Source: Mesorhizobium loti
Lineage (GTDB): Bacteria > Pseudomonadota > Alphaproteobacteria > Rhizobiales > Rhizobiaceae
Assembly: GCF_003148495.1 (NCBI RefSeq)
Contig: NZ_QGGH01000006.1
Location: forward strand, 296,115-360,114
DNA length: 64,000 bases
Reading direction: 5' to 3'
Below, piece by piece: positions 15,035-23,916 of this stretch. The position numbers and the translations under genes were made by a program. Below the pieces are notes generated by a model. The model was not told the origin of the DNA and ran no database searches. It saw only the letters and a program-made list of their open reading frames with translations. The first letter of the stretch is position 1, and each line of letters starts with the position of its first letter.

Positions 15035-16285
15035 TCACTCCACGATGACAGCCGTCTCCACCACGGCATGGAACAGCACGTCGGCGCCAGCCGAGGCCCA
15101 TTCCTTGGTGATCTCTTCCGCCTCGTTGTGGCTGAGCCCGTCGACGCAGGGGCACATCACCATGGCGGTGGGCGCGACGCGGTTGATCCAGCAGGCGTCA
15201 TGGCCGGCGCCGGAGACGATGTTGCGATGGGAATAGCCGAGGCGTTCGGCGGCATCGCGGATCGCCTTGACGCAACCAACATCGAAGGTCACGGGGTCGA
15301 AAGCGCCGACCTGCTCGATCTCGTACCGGATGTCGAGCGCTTCGCAGATCGTGTCGATACCTTCGCGGATGCGGCCGTCCATGGCATCCAGCACTTCCTT
15401 TTCGGGCGAGCGGATGTCGATGGTGAAGACGGTGCGGCCGGCAATGATGTTGCGCGAGTTGGGAAACACCTCCATGTGGCCGACCGCGCCGACGGCGTCC
15501 GGCTGGTAGTCCATGGCGATCTCGTGCACCAGTTCGATCACCCGCGCCATGCCCAGCCCGGCATTGCGGCGCTTCGGCATCGGCGTCGAGCCGGTATGCG
15601 CTTCCTTGCCGGTCAGCGTCACCTGTAGCCATTTCAGGCCCTGGCCGTGGGTGACGACGCCGATGTCGATGCCCTCGTCCTCGAGGATCGGACCCTGTTC
15701 GATATGCAGTTCGAAGAAGGCGTGGATCTTGCGCTCGCCGACCTTCTCGCTGCCTTTCCAGCCGATGCGCTCGAGCTCTTCGCCGAATTTCTTGCCTTGC
15801 TTGTCGACATGCCCGTAGACATCGGCCTGCTCGAGCACGCCGGCGAACACACCGGACGCCATCATCGCCGGCGCGAAGCGCGCGCCTTCCTCGTTCGTCC
15901 AGTTGGTGACGACGATCGGATGTTTGGTCTTGATGCCGAGATCATTGAGCGAGCGCACCACTTCAAGCCCGCCCAGCACGCCAAGCACGCCGTCATATTT
16001 GCCACCGGTCGGCTGCGTATCGAGATGGCTGCCGACATAGACCGGCGGCAGGCTGGGGTCGGTGCCTTCGCGGCGGGCAAACATCGTGCCCATTTCGTCG
16101 ACGCCCATTTCGAGCCCAGCCGCATCGCACCAGCGCTTGAACAGGTGCCGGCCCTCACCGTCCTCGTCGGTCACGGTCTGGCGATTGTTGCCGCCGGCAA
16201 TGCCGGGGCCGATCTTCGCCATTTCCATGATGGAATCCCACAAACGGTCTGAATTGATTCGCAGATTCTCGCCGGGTGCGGCCAT
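15035..16285 (-). CDS. Zn-dependent hydrolase, N-carbamoyl-beta-alanine / N-carbamoyl amino acid amidohydrolase
   Basis: 416 residues, ATG 16285 after GAGAGGA. M20-type amidase/hydantoinase/carbamoylase family: metal-ligand region VGSHLDTQPTGGKYDGVLG (His87, Asp98) and NWTNEEGARF (Glu132, Glu133), a dimerisation lid domain in the middle, and a C-terminal SGAGHDACWINRVAPTAM segment. In this operon it should remove the carbamoyl group from N-carbamoyl-beta-alanine (beta-ureidopropionase, PydC), releasing beta-alanine, CO2 and ammonia. Allantoate amidohydrolases share the fold, but there are no purine genes nearby. Confidence 0.92.
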   Translation of the reverse strand: MAAPGENLRINSDRLWDSIMEMAKIGPGIAGGNNRQTVTDEDGEGRHLFKRWCDAAGLEMGVDEMGTMFARREGTDPSLPPVYVGSHLDTQPTGGKYDGVLGVLGGLEVVRSLNDLGIKTKHPIVVTNWTNEEGARFAPAMMASGVFAGVLEQADVYGHVDKQGKKFGEELERIGWKGSEKVGERKIHAFFELHIEQGPILEDEGIDIGVVTHGQGLKWLQVTLTGKEAHTGSTPMPKRRNAGLGMARVIELVHEIAMDYQPDAVGAVGHMEVFPNSRNIIAGRTVFTIDIRSPEKEVLDAMDGRIREGIDTICEALDIRYEIEQVGAFDPVTFDVGCVKAIRDAAERLGYSHRNIVSGAGHDACWINRVAPTAMVMCPCVDGLSHNEAEEITKEWASAGADVLFHAVVETAVIVE

Positions 16286-16355
16286 TCAAAGTCCTCTCAT
16301 TTCATATACTGGTCGGGCGGCGGTTCCCGCCGCCACCCGTCCAGGCAAAGCAGAT

Positions 16356-17684
16356 TTAGTCTATCGACCTCAGCACATCGCGCACATGGTCGATCAATTC
16401 GTTGATCTGGCCCTTGGTGATGATCAGCGGCGGCGACAGCGCGATGATGTCACCGGTGGTGCGGATAAGCGCGCCGCGCTCGAACGCCTTGACGAAAGCC
16501 GAGAAGGCCCGCTTGGTCGGCTGGCCGGCAATCGGCGCCAGCTCGATCGCACCGATCAGGCCGATGTTCCTGATGTCGATGACGTTCGGCTCGCCTTTCA
16601 GCGAATGCAGTGCGTCTTCCCAATAGGGCGCCAACTCCTCGCCACGGGTCAGCAGGCCCTCTTCCTTGTAGGTGTCGAGCGTGCCGAGTGCGGCTGCGCA
16701 GGCGATCGGATTGCCCGAATAGGTATAGCCGTGGAAGAACTCTATCATGTGCTCGGGGCCGGTCATGAAGGCGTCGTGGATTTCCTTCTTCACGAACACC
16801 GCGCCCATCGGGATGACGCCGTTGGAGACGCCCTTGGCGGTGGTCATGATGTCGGGCGTGACGCCGAAATAATCGGCTGCGAACGGCGTGCCGAGGCGGC
16901 CGAAACCGGTGATGACCTCGTCGAAGATCAACAGGATGCCGTGCTTGGTGCAGATCTCACGCAGCTTCTGCAGATAGCCCTTCGGCGGCAGGATGACCCC
17001 GGTGGAGCCGGCGACCGGCTCGACGATGACGGCGGCGATGGTCGAGGCGTCATGCAGGGCGACGATGCGCTCCAGTTCGTTGGCGAGTTCCGCGCCGTAC
17101 TCCGGCACGCCCTTGGTGAAAGCGTTCTTTTCCGGCAGATGCGTGTGCGGCATATGGTCGACGCCGCCGAGCAGCGTGCCGAACATCTTGCGGTTGGTGA
17201 CGATGCCGCCGACCGAGATGCCGCCGAAATTGACGCCGTGATAGCCGCGCTCGCGGCCGATCAGGCGAGTACGGGAGCCCTCGCCCTTCACGCGGTGATA
17301 GGCGATCGCCATCTTGAGCGCGGTTTCGACCGATTCCGAGCCGGAATTGGTGAAGAAGACATGGTCCATGCCCTTGGGCGCGAGGTCGACCAGGCGGTTG
17401 GCCAGTTCGAACACGATCGGATGGCCCATCTGGAAGGCCGGCGCATAGTCGAGCTCGGCGGCCTGGTGCTGGATCGCCTCGGTGATCTTCGGACGGCAGT
17501 GGCCGGCATTGACGCACCAGAGTCCGGCGGTGCCATCGAGAACCTTGCGGCCGTCGCTGGTCGTGTAATGCATGTCCTTGGCGGACACCATCATGCGCGG
17601 CGCCTGCTTGAACTGCCGGTTTGCCGTGAACGGCATCCAGAATGCACTGAGATCGTTCGGCGTGACTTTCAGCCGGTTGGACAT
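16356..17684 (-). CDS. Class III aminotransferase, probably beta-alanine:pyruvate type
   Basis: 442 residues from the ATG at 17684 (AGGGGAAG upstream; an in-frame TTG lies two codons earlier). Fold-type I PLP enzyme: PLP-phosphate motif NSGSESVETALK near 114, Asp255 in LLIFDEVITGFGR, and Schiff-base Lys284 in TTAKGVSNG. It is the first gene of the pyrimidine operon and would pass the amino group of beta-alanine or 3-aminoisobutyrate to pyruvate, giving malonate semialdehyde. Omega-amino acid transaminases of this subgroup often accept several amines, so exact specificity is uncertain. Confidence 0.9.
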   Translation of the reverse strand: MSNRLKVTPNDLSAFWMPFTANRQFKQAPRMMVSAKDMHYTTSDGRKVLDGTAGLWCVNAGHCRPKITEAIQHQAAELDYAPAFQMGHPIVFELANRLVDLAPKGMDHVFFTNSGSESVETALKMAIAYHRVKGEGSRTRLIGRERGYHGVNFGGISVGGIVTNRKMFGTLLGGVDHMPHTHLPEKNAFTKGVPEYGAELANELERIVALHDASTIAAVIVEPVAGSTGVILPPKGYLQKLREICTKHGILLIFDEVITGFGRLGTPFAADYFGVTPDIMTTAKGVSNGVIPMGAVFVKKEIHDAFMTGPEHMIEFFHGYTYSGNPIACAAALGTLDTYKEEGLLTRGEELAPYWEDALHSLKGEPNVIDIRNIGLIGAIELAPIAGQPTKRAFSAFVKAFERGALIRTTGDIIALSPPLIITKGQINELIDHVRDVLRSID

Positions 17685-17761
17685 GACCAAGACTTCCCCT
17701 TGTAAACTGTTTCGGTGCGCCCAACGCTTGGTCTTTGCTGCGTTTTCATGCTACGCAAATT

Positions 17762-17779
17762 TTTGACCGATTGGACAAA
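17762..17779. promoter_or_regulatory. RutR-like operator in the aminotransferase/tetR divergent promoter
   Basis: TTTGACCGATTGGACAAA is an imperfect 18-bp dyad. Its inner 16 bases match 12 of 14 defined positions of the E. coli RutR consensus TTGACCAnnTGGTCAA. It lies 78 bases before the aminotransferase ATG and about 130 before the GTG of the TetR gene. A related site is found in front of preT at 32562. Confidence 0.6.
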
Positions 17780-17862
17780 CGTTAGCACCGCCCTGTCGGC
17801 GGTCAAGGGATTACTAGCGGAAATGCGGCACCTGAAGTGCGTTCCACAGGCTAGGGAAAAAC

Positions 17863-17889
17863 TGGTCCAGAGAATTGGTCCAGATGACC
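17863..17889. promoter_or_regulatory. Direct repeats of TGGTCCAGA before the TetR gene
   Basis: TGGTCCAGA occurs at 17863-17871 and 17876-17884, a 13-base spacing. The second copy continues into ATGACC, giving GGTC-N5-GACC. The repeats carry the same GGTC/GACC half-sites as the RutR-like dyads and end 23 bases before the GTG start, a position suited to autorepression. Confidence 0.4.
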
Positions 17890-17911
17890 CTCAACGCGAG
17901 GGCTGGCAACG

Positions 17912-18547
17912 GTGACCACCGGCACGGACCACCCTCGCCGCACCCGCATCCAACAGGAAAAGCGCGAACTGATCCTGGAGGCGGCGCTTGAGGTCTTCTC
18001 CACCAACGGCTTTCGCGGCTCGACCATCGACCAGATCGCCGAAGCCGCCGGCATGTCGAAGCCCAACCTGCTCTATTATTTCCGCCGCAAGGAAGACATC
18101 CACGAGACGCTGATGCAGCGCCTGCTCGACACCTGGCTGGCGCCGCTGCGTGAACTCGACGACATCGGCGATCCCCTCACCGAACTGCGCAGCTACATCA
18201 GGCGCAAGCTGGAGATGGCGCGCGATTTTCCGCGCGAGAGCCGGCTGTTCGCCAACGAGATCCTGCAAGGCGCGCCGCGCATCATGCCGCTGCTGGCCGG
18301 CGAGCTGAAGACGCTGGTCGACGAGAAGGCCGCCGTCATCAAGGGCTGGATGCGCGCCGGCAAGATCGCCCGGACCGACCCCTGGCACCTGATCTTTTCG
18401 ATCTGGGCAACGACACAGCATTATGCCGATTTCGACGTCCAGGTCCGCGCCGTGCTCGGGCCCAACCGCGGCGGCGACGGTCGCTTCGAGGATGCCGCCC
18501 GCTTCCTGGAACAACTGTTCCTCGACGGGCTGAAGCCAAAGACCTGA
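17912..18547 (+). CDS. TetR-family regulator, RutR-like
   Basis: 211 residues from a GTG at 17912 with GAGGG nine bases upstream. N-terminal helix-turn-helix: ILEAALEVFSTNGFRGSTID and MSKPNLLYYFRRKEDIHE. The C-terminal domain resembles RutR (TetR_C), with ESRLFANEILQGAPRI and a FSIWATTQHYADFD stretch. In E. coli RutR binds uracil or thymine and then releases TTGACCAnnTGGTCAA sites. Here the gene is divergent from the pyrimidine operon and such a site lies between them, so it most likely induces pyrimidine degradation when pyrimidine is present. Confidence 0.88.
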   Translation: MTTGTDHPRRTRIQQEKRELILEAALEVFSTNGFRGSTIDQIAEAAGMSKPNLLYYFRRKEDIHETLMQRLLDTWLAPLRELDDIGDPLTELRSYIRRKLEMARDFPRESRLFANEILQGAPRIMPLLAGELKTLVDEKAAVIKGWMRAGKIARTDPWHLIFSIWATTQHYADFDVQVRAVLGPNRGGDGRFEDAARFLEQLFLDGLKPKT

Positions 18548-18551
18548 CGCT

Positions 18552-19439
18552 TCAGGCGCTGCGCCGCTCGGCCGGCAGCGCGTCCAGCAATGTCTGCAGC
18601 TTGGCGACCGAGTTCTGCTCGGCAAGCGGCGTGTAGACGATCAGCTTCATGTCGGAGCCGTCGCCGATCGACAGGCTCATATGCTCGAAGGTCATGGCGC
18701 CCGCGCTCGGGTGCCGGACATGCTTCACCCCCGACAATCGGTGCGCGACGTCGCGCTGCGGCCACCAGTTGCGAAACTCCGGGCTCGAGCGCGTCATCAA
18801 CTCGATCAGCCGCTCGAAATCCGGATCGCCGACATAGCGGGCGCTCGCGGCCCGGAACGAAGCCAGCACTGTGCGCGCCAATTCCTCCCAGTCGACCAGC
18901 AGGCGCCGGTGGTGCGGGTTGGTGAACACCATGTGGACGATGTTGCGGGCATCACCCTCCAGCAGGCCGTAGTCGCCGAACACCGCGACGGCCGCCGGGT
19001 TCCAGGCCAGCACGTCCCAGCGCCGCCCGACGACATAGGCCGGCTGCAGCACCAGGCTCTGCAGCATGTGCAGCAAGGGGCCATCGACCTTTTCCGGCGC
19101 CACGGCACGGCGCTCCGGCTGCTGGCGGTCGGCGAGGATGAACAGATGCTGTTTTTCGGCCGCGTCGAGGCGCAATGCTTCGGCAAGCGCCGTCAGCACC
19201 TCCACCGAGGGCCTGACCTCCCGCCCCTGCTCCAGCCATGTGTACCAGGTCGTGCCGACACCGGCGATCATCGCCACCTCCTCGCGCCGCAAGCCGGGCG
19301 TGCGCCGCCTGAGACCGGTGGCGATGCCTGTGGCCGAGGGCGTCAGCCTTTCGCGGCGCGAGCGCAGGAAGGCGCCGAGTTCGCGCCGGCGGCTGTCTTC
19401 AGCGGAGTGCGTGGGGGCCGAGTGGGGTTGGGACTCCAT
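18552..19439 (-). CDS. XRE-type regulator with MmyB-like ligand-binding domain
   Basis: 295 residues. Helix-turn-helix at about 20-85 (LGAFLRSRRERL, RRTPGLRREEVAMIAGVGTT, YTWLEQGREV), then the MmyB-like C-terminal domain with RWDVLAWNPAAVAVFGDY and a C-terminal HMSLSIGDGSDMKLIVYTPL. This class often controls a neighbouring short-chain dehydrogenase, and here an SDR gene is divergent. A TATAAT lies at 19447-19452 on the minus strand only seven bases before the ATG and no ribosome site is visible, so the transcript may be leaderless. Convergent with the TetR gene, with a four-base gap. Confidence 0.9.
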   Translation of the reverse strand: MESQPHSAPTHSAEDSRRRELGAFLRSRRERLTPSATGIATGLRRRTPGLRREEVAMIAGVGTTWYTWLEQGREVRPSVEVLTALAEALRLDAAEKQHLFILADRQQPERRAVAPEKVDGPLLHMLQSLVLQPAYVVGRRWDVLAWNPAAVAVFGDYGLLEGDARNIVHMVFTNPHHRRLLVDWEELARTVLASFRAASARYVGDPDFERLIELMTRSSPEFRNWWPQRDVAHRLSGVKHVRHPSAGAMTFEHMSLSIGDGSDMKLIVYTPLAEQNSVAKLQTLLDALPAERRSA

Positions 19440-19542
19440 GCGCTTATTATAGCAGTATTGATACCAGGATAAAGTTTGAACTGTTTGGCTCGCGCTAACT
19501 GCCCCATCTTCCGTTCAGAGCAACAGAACGGAGGCTCTGGAC

Positions 19543-20388
19543 ATGGAACTCAAAGACAAGACAATCCTCATCACTGGCTCAACCGACGGCGTTGGCCGCG
19601 TCGTCGCGCAACGGCTCGGCGCCGCTGGCGCCCGTGTGCTGGTGCATGGCCGCGATGCGACGCGCGGCAAGGCTGTTGTCACCGAGATCGAAGCAGCCGG
19701 CGGCAAGGCCGAGCTTCTGGTTGCCGACCTCTCTTCGCTGGCCGAAGTGCGCCGGCTTGCCGAAGCGGTGCGCGCCCGGACGAACCGGCTAGACGTCCTC
19801 ATCAACAATGCCGGCATCGGCACGGCGGGCCAAGGTGCCAAAAGGCAGGTCAGCGCCGACGGCTACGAACTGCGCTTCGCTGTCAATTATCTCGCCGGTT
19901 TCCTGCTGACATCGGAGCTTCTCCCACTGCTGAAGGCGAGCGCTCCAGCGCGCATCGTCAATGTCGCCTCGGCGGGACAGCAGGCGATCGACTTCAGCGA
20001 TGTCATGCTGACCCGCTCCTATGGCGGTGTCCGCGCCTACTGCCAGAGCAAACTGGCGCAGATCCTGTTCACCATCGACCTTGCGGAGCAGCTGAAAGGC
20101 ACCGGCGTCACCGTCAACGCGCTGCATCCGGCGAGCTACATGAACACCACCATGGTCCGGCAGGCAGGCGTAACGCCATGGAGCTCGGTCGAAACCGGCG
20201 CCGACGCCATACTCAACCTCGCAACCTCACCCGCGCTCGACGGGAAAAGCGGCCTGTATTTCGACGGCCTGCGGGAATCCCGTGCCGACGCCCAGGCCTA
20301 TGACGCGAGGGCAAGGCAACAGTTGCGAGCCTTGAGCCTCGATCTTATCGGCCCGGCCTCCCCCACATCGAAGGAACAGCATTCATGA
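19543..20388 (+). CDS. Short-chain dehydrogenase/reductase
   Basis: 281 residues, ATG after GGAGGCTCTGGAC. Rossmann NAD(P) motif TGSTDGVG (11-18), structural NNAG, Ser in the NVASAG segment, and catalytic Tyr/Lys in YCQSK. The layout (long C-terminal tail, VLINNAGIG) is of the retinol dehydrogenase-like classical SDRs. It is the first gene of a two-gene operon and likely the target of the divergent MmyB-type regulator. Cytoplasmic; substrate unknown. Confidence 0.88.
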   Translation: MELKDKTILITGSTDGVGRVVAQRLGAAGARVLVHGRDATRGKAVVTEIEAAGGKAELLVADLSSLAEVRRLAEAVRARTNRLDVLINNAGIGTAGQGAKRQVSADGYELRFAVNYLAGFLLTSELLPLLKASAPARIVNVASAGQQAIDFSDVMLTRSYGGVRAYCQSKLAQILFTIDLAEQLKGTGVTVNALHPASYMNTTMVRQAGVTPWSSVETGADAILNLATSPALDGKSGLYFDGLRESRADAQAYDARARQQLRALSLDLIGPASPTSKEQHS

Positions 20389-21107
20389 CCAAGACAATCG
20401 AACATGCCGTCATCATCGGCGGCTCGTCCGGCATCGGCCTGGCGACGGCGCGCAAGCTGCTCGGCCCGGGCATGAAGGTGACCATTACCGGGCGCAACGA
20501 AGAGAAACTGAAGAGCGCTTGGAAAAGCCTTGGCGGCGCTGCCGAGAAGGCTGCTTTCGACGCCTCGAAGCCGGATGAGGTCCGCCAGTTCTTCGAGCGC
20601 CTCGGTCCTTTCGACCATCTGGTGCTTGCGGCCAGCGGCGGCAAGGGCCTTGGCCCCTTCCCAACACTTGACCTGAGCGACATCGGCAGTGGCGTCGACG
20701 AGAAAGTCCGCCCGCAGCTGTCCTGCCTGCAGGCGGCCTTGCCGACGCTGAACAAGGCCGGATCGGTTACCTTCATCTCGGCGGTCTCGGCGCAGCTCGC
20801 AACGCCCGGCGTCGCCGGCATCGCCGCCATCAACGGCATGCTTTTGACCGTGGTGCCGATCCTGGCACTGGAACTGAAGCCGCTGCGCGTCAATGTCGTC
20901 GCGCCCGGCGTCATCGACACGCCCTGGTGGGATTTCCTGGCCGAGGAGCAGAGGCAGGCTATCTTTGCCGACTATGCCGGCAAGACGCCGGTTGGCCGCA
21001 TCGGCCGTGCCGAAGACGTCGCCTCGGCAATCGCCTTTCTCGTCTCCAACGGTTTCATGACCGGTCAGGTCCTGACCTGTGACGGCGGCCTGCGGTTTGC
21101 GGCGTAA
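20385..21107 (+). CDS. SDR-fold oxidoreductase lacking the catalytic YxxxK
   Basis: 240 residues; the ATG overlaps the previous stop (ATGA). The cofactor motif GGSSGIGLATA is intact and so is the C-terminal PEDVASAIAFL-type region (here AEDVASAIAFLVSNGFMTG). Where classical SDRs have YxxxK, about 12 residues after the active-site Ser (FISAVSA), this protein reads GVAGIAAINGML with neither Tyr nor Lys. Such YxxxK-less members form a recognised SDR subgroup. It may bind NAD(P) without classical catalysis, or use another acid. Coupled translation suggests it partners the upstream SDR. Confidence 0.85.
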   Translation: MTKTIEHAVIIGGSSGIGLATARKLLGPGMKVTITGRNEEKLKSAWKSLGGAAEKAAFDASKPDEVRQFFERLGPFDHLVLAASGGKGLGPFPTLDLSDIGSGVDEKVRPQLSCLQAALPTLNKAGSVTFISAVSAQLATPGVAGIAAINGMLLTVVPILALELKPLRVNVVAPGVIDTPWWDFLAEEQRQAIFADYAGKTPVGRIGRAEDVASAIAFLVSNGFMTGQVLTCDGGLRFAA

Positions 21108-21288
21108 CAGGCTGCTCCGGAACATAGGAATAATCAGGCGTATCAGCCCCATACATCTTGTTGTCGATCGCTTCCTGCCAACTGGAGTCGGCATCGGACG
21201 GTGAAATGTCGGCGGCCCCGTGGCGGGAGGAGCGGGAATGAAGCCAACTTGGCGTGATCTCTCGAACCAATTGTGCAAAGCGTCCCAT
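21055..21288 (-). CDS. Small hypothetical protein
   Basis: 77 residues with a good ribosome site (AGGAAAGGAACGG) before the ATG at 21288. The last 53 bases overlap the 3' end of the SDR gene on the other strand. Composition is hydrophilic, with WQEAIDNKMYGADTPDYSYV near the middle and no signal or membrane segment. I recognise no family. It would be the only gene in the gap between the SDR operon and otsB. Confidence 0.45.
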   Translation of the reverse strand: MGRFAQLVREITPSWLHSRSSRHGAADISPSDADSSWQEAIDNKMYGADTPDYSYVPEQPVTPQTAGRRHRSGPDRS

Positions 21289-21347
21289 CGAACCGTTCCT
21301 TTCCTTGCCCTTTCCAGATGCGCGATCGGGGTGCGCTTCGGCCGGAC

Positions 21348-22127
21348 CTAGAGCTGACTTTTCAGCCAGGCGAGCGTTTCGGCAACACCGGCCAGCCCGT
21401 ACTGCGCGGTGGTATGCGCAGGTGGCTTGACCCGTATCGACAGGCCGCCGGCATCATTGACGGCCTCGAAGCCGTTTTCATCCGAGGTGTCGTCGCCCAA
21501 GAAGACCGGGCGGCGGCCCACAAATGGCGCGATGTCCATGAAGCGCCGGATCGCGGCGCCCTTGGCGGCCTCGAGCGGCAGCAGTTCCACACCGGCATTG
21601 CCGGGAACCACGCGGTAGCCCTTTGGCAGCGTGGCCAGCGCCTGCTCGACAAGCTGCGTCGCGCGGGGAAGCAGGTGCGGGGCAGCGCGCGTGTGGATGG
21701 CCAGCACCCGTCCTTTGCGCTCGATATAGGCCCCACGACCGAGCTCGGCTTGGATCTCGTCGGCAAGCGCCGCGATATCCGCCGGCTCGCCGGCGACTTC
21801 GACGTCGTCGTCCGGCAACAGCCTGTGTTCCAGGCCATAAAGCCCGGCTGCGCGCAGCTTCAAAGGCTGAAACAGCTGATCCGCTGCCGCAACGGAGCGG
21901 CCTGTGATGAAGGCCAATGCCCCGTTCAGCTTGCGATCCAGCCCCTGCAGCAAGGAGCGAAGCTCGTCGCTGACCGAGACGGCGTCGGGGTGTTCCGCAT
22001 GTTCCAGCAGCGTGCCGTCAATGTCGAGGAACAACGCCCATTCGCCAGTCAGCAAGGCCGGCGGCTTTTGCAGGCTCTCGCTGGCAATTTTTTTCAGGCT
22101 CTCGCTCATAACCAGGGTCTCGCTCAT
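21348..22127 (-). CDS. otsB: Trehalose-6-phosphate phosphatase
   Basis: 259 residues. HAD phosphatase motif I FLDIDGTLLEHAEHP supplies the nucleophile Asp. Motif II is AFITGRS and motif IV is VFLGDDTSDENGFEAV. It removes phosphate from trehalose-6-phosphate made by the upstream otsA, whose stop overlaps this start (ATGA). Two in-frame ATGs (22127 and 22109) lie in a small repeat encoding SETL, SESL, SESL, so the true start may be either. Role: compatible solute synthesis in osmotic and desiccation stress. Confidence 0.93.
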   Translation of the reverse strand: MSETLVMSESLKKIASESLQKPPALLTGEWALFLDIDGTLLEHAEHPDAVSVSDELRSLLQGLDRKLNGALAFITGRSVAAADQLFQPLKLRAAGLYGLEHRLLPDDDVEVAGEPADIAALADEIQAELGRGAYIERKGRVLAIHTRAAPHLLPRATQLVEQALATLPKGYRVVPGNAGVELLPLEAAKGAAIRRFMDIAPFVGRRPVFLGDDTSDENGFEAVNDAGGLSIRVKPPAHTTAQYGLAGVAETLAWLKSQL

Positions 22128-23902
22128 AACATTGCCACCCGTTTGCGTTCGAACATGGATACGACATTGTCGATGCCGGGCGGCCGGTCGCCAGCACCGG
22201 TTACCCGATCGAGGTCACCGCGCTTGCGCAGGCGCGCCGCGTCCAGAAGCATGCTGCCGGCCCAGCGATAGACATTGTTGTCGCGGACCATCTGCCGCAT
22301 CGGCCGCATGCGCTCGCGCTGTTCGTCCGGCGTCATGGTCAGTGCCTGCAGCAACGCCTCGCTCATCATGGCCGCGTCGTAGGGGTTGACGATCAGCGCC
22401 TCCAGCAATTCGCGCGAGGCACCGGCGAATGTGCTGAGCATCAAGACGCCCTGTTCGTCTTCGCGGGCCGCGACGAATTCCTTTGCGACCAGGTTCATGC
22501 CGTCATGCAGGCTGGTGACCATGCATATGTCGGCGGCGCGATAGATCTCATAGACCTGTTCCTGCGAGTGATGTTCGGCCACCATGATCACAGGCCTGTA
22601 ACCCTCGCTGCCATAACGCTGGTTGAGCTCCTCGGCATAGTGGTGGCATTCGTCGTGGAGTAGCTTGTAAGCCGGCAGCGTGCCGCGGCTGGGCGCCGCG
22701 ATCTGCAGGAAAGACAGCTTTCCGATCCATTCAGGGTATCGCTTGAACAATTCGTCCAGCGCCTGAAACCGATCCAGAATGCCTTTGGTGTAGTCGAGAC
22801 GCTCGACGCCTACGGCCAGCTTCACATCCGCTTTCAGTCCGAACCTGTTCCGCAGGCGGGCGCGGCAGTCATCGACATCAGGCAATTTTGCCAGCAGGTC
22901 CGCCGGCCATTCGATCGAAATGGGATAGGCGTGCACCAGCGTCGTCTGCCCGCCATAGGAGATCGCCGCATCCGCCCGCTCGATGCGGCTTTCCAGGAAG
23001 CGATCGACGCTTTCAGTGAAATTGTTGGCGTGGAACTGGGTGTGGAAACCGATGATCGAGCTGCCGAGCAGCCCCTCAAGGATGCGCTCACGCCACGGAC
23101 AGATGCTGTACACTTCCGAATTCGGCCATGGGATGTGCCAGAAGGTGATGACGATCGCCTCCGGCAGGCGCTCGCGGATCATGCGCGGCAGCAGCGCGAA
23201 GTGGTAGTCCTGGACCAGCACGATCGGCCGCTCGTTGCGCGCTTCGGCCACCACCGTGTCGGCGAACTTCCGGTTGACGGCCTCATAGGCCTCCCAGTCC
23301 GAGGCGCGAAAAATCGGTCGGGTGAAGGCGATATGGCAAAGCGGCCAGAGGCCCTCATTGGCGAAGCCGAGATAGTAACCCTGATGCTCTTCCTCCGTCA
23401 GCCAGACCCGGCGCAGCGTGTAGGACGGATGGCCGGGCGGCACCTGTACCCGGTCGTCCTGGTCGACCGTCAGACGGTCCGCGGTTCCACCGCCATAGGC
23501 GATCCAGGTGCCGCCACAGGCGCGCGTGATCGGCTCGAGCGCCGACACCAGCCCGCTGGCCGGCACCAGCAATTCGACGCCATCATCCCTGATGTTGTGG
23601 ATATAGGGTTCGCGGTTGGACACCACGATGACCTGCGCCTCCGGCAGGTCGTCGGCCAGTATCTTGCGCAATGTTTCGGGCGACCACGTCACCAGCGCAG
23701 CATCGGCCGATTGACCATTCTTTTCGAATTCCCGGATCACCTTGCGCGCCGCTTCCGCGGCCACGTCTTCGCCCGCTGTATGCGCAACCGCCGGAGGGTG
23801 ACTGCGGCGCTGCCGCGATAGAGAGAAGAAAACGGCAAAAGCGGAAAAACCGAGGCTCGCGAGGATTAGAACCCAGAGCAGGTCCGCACCGTAATTTGTC
23901 AT
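22124..23902 (-). CDS. otsA: Trehalose-6-phosphate synthase with N-terminal membrane anchor
   Basis: 592 residues, about 100 longer than classical OtsA. Residues 8-29 (LLWVLILASLGFSAFAVFF) form a single membrane helix followed by basic residues and a linker of about 70 residues. The GT20 domain then starts at VIVVSNREPYIHN. Seen motifs include VQDYHFALLPRM, FWHIPWPNSEVY, GVERLDYTKGI and SLHDGMNLVAKEF. The enzyme joins UDP-glucose (or another NDP-glucose) to glucose-6-phosphate. GGAGGTGAG lies 11 bases before the ATG, next to a CGGCCG hairpin. The anchor would tether synthesis to the inner membrane. Confidence 0.92.
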   Translation of the reverse strand: MTNYGADLLWVLILASLGFSAFAVFFSLSRQRRSHPPAVAHTAGEDVAAEAARKVIREFEKNGQSADAALVTWSPETLRKILADDLPEAQVIVVSNREPYIHNIRDDGVELLVPASGLVSALEPITRACGGTWIAYGGGTADRLTVDQDDRVQVPPGHPSYTLRRVWLTEEEHQGYYLGFANEGLWPLCHIAFTRPIFRASDWEAYEAVNRKFADTVVAEARNERPIVLVQDYHFALLPRMIRERLPEAIVITFWHIPWPNSEVYSICPWRERILEGLLGSSIIGFHTQFHANNFTESVDRFLESRIERADAAISYGGQTTLVHAYPISIEWPADLLAKLPDVDDCRARLRNRFGLKADVKLAVGVERLDYTKGILDRFQALDELFKRYPEWIGKLSFLQIAAPSRGTLPAYKLLHDECHHYAEELNQRYGSEGYRPVIMVAEHHSQEQVYEIYRAADICMVTSLHDGMNLVAKEFVAAREDEQGVLMLSTFAGASRELLEALIVNPYDAAMMSEALLQALTMTPDEQRERMRPMRQMVRDNNVYRWAGSMLLDAARLRKRGDLDRVTGAGDRPPGIDNVVSMFERKRVAML

Positions 23903-23916
23903 GGGAATGCCAACTC

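Noticed and set aside
13636..15048. Long plus-strand frame opposite dihydropyrimidinase
   Set aside because: Antisense shadow; composition typical of reversed codons and no start signal.
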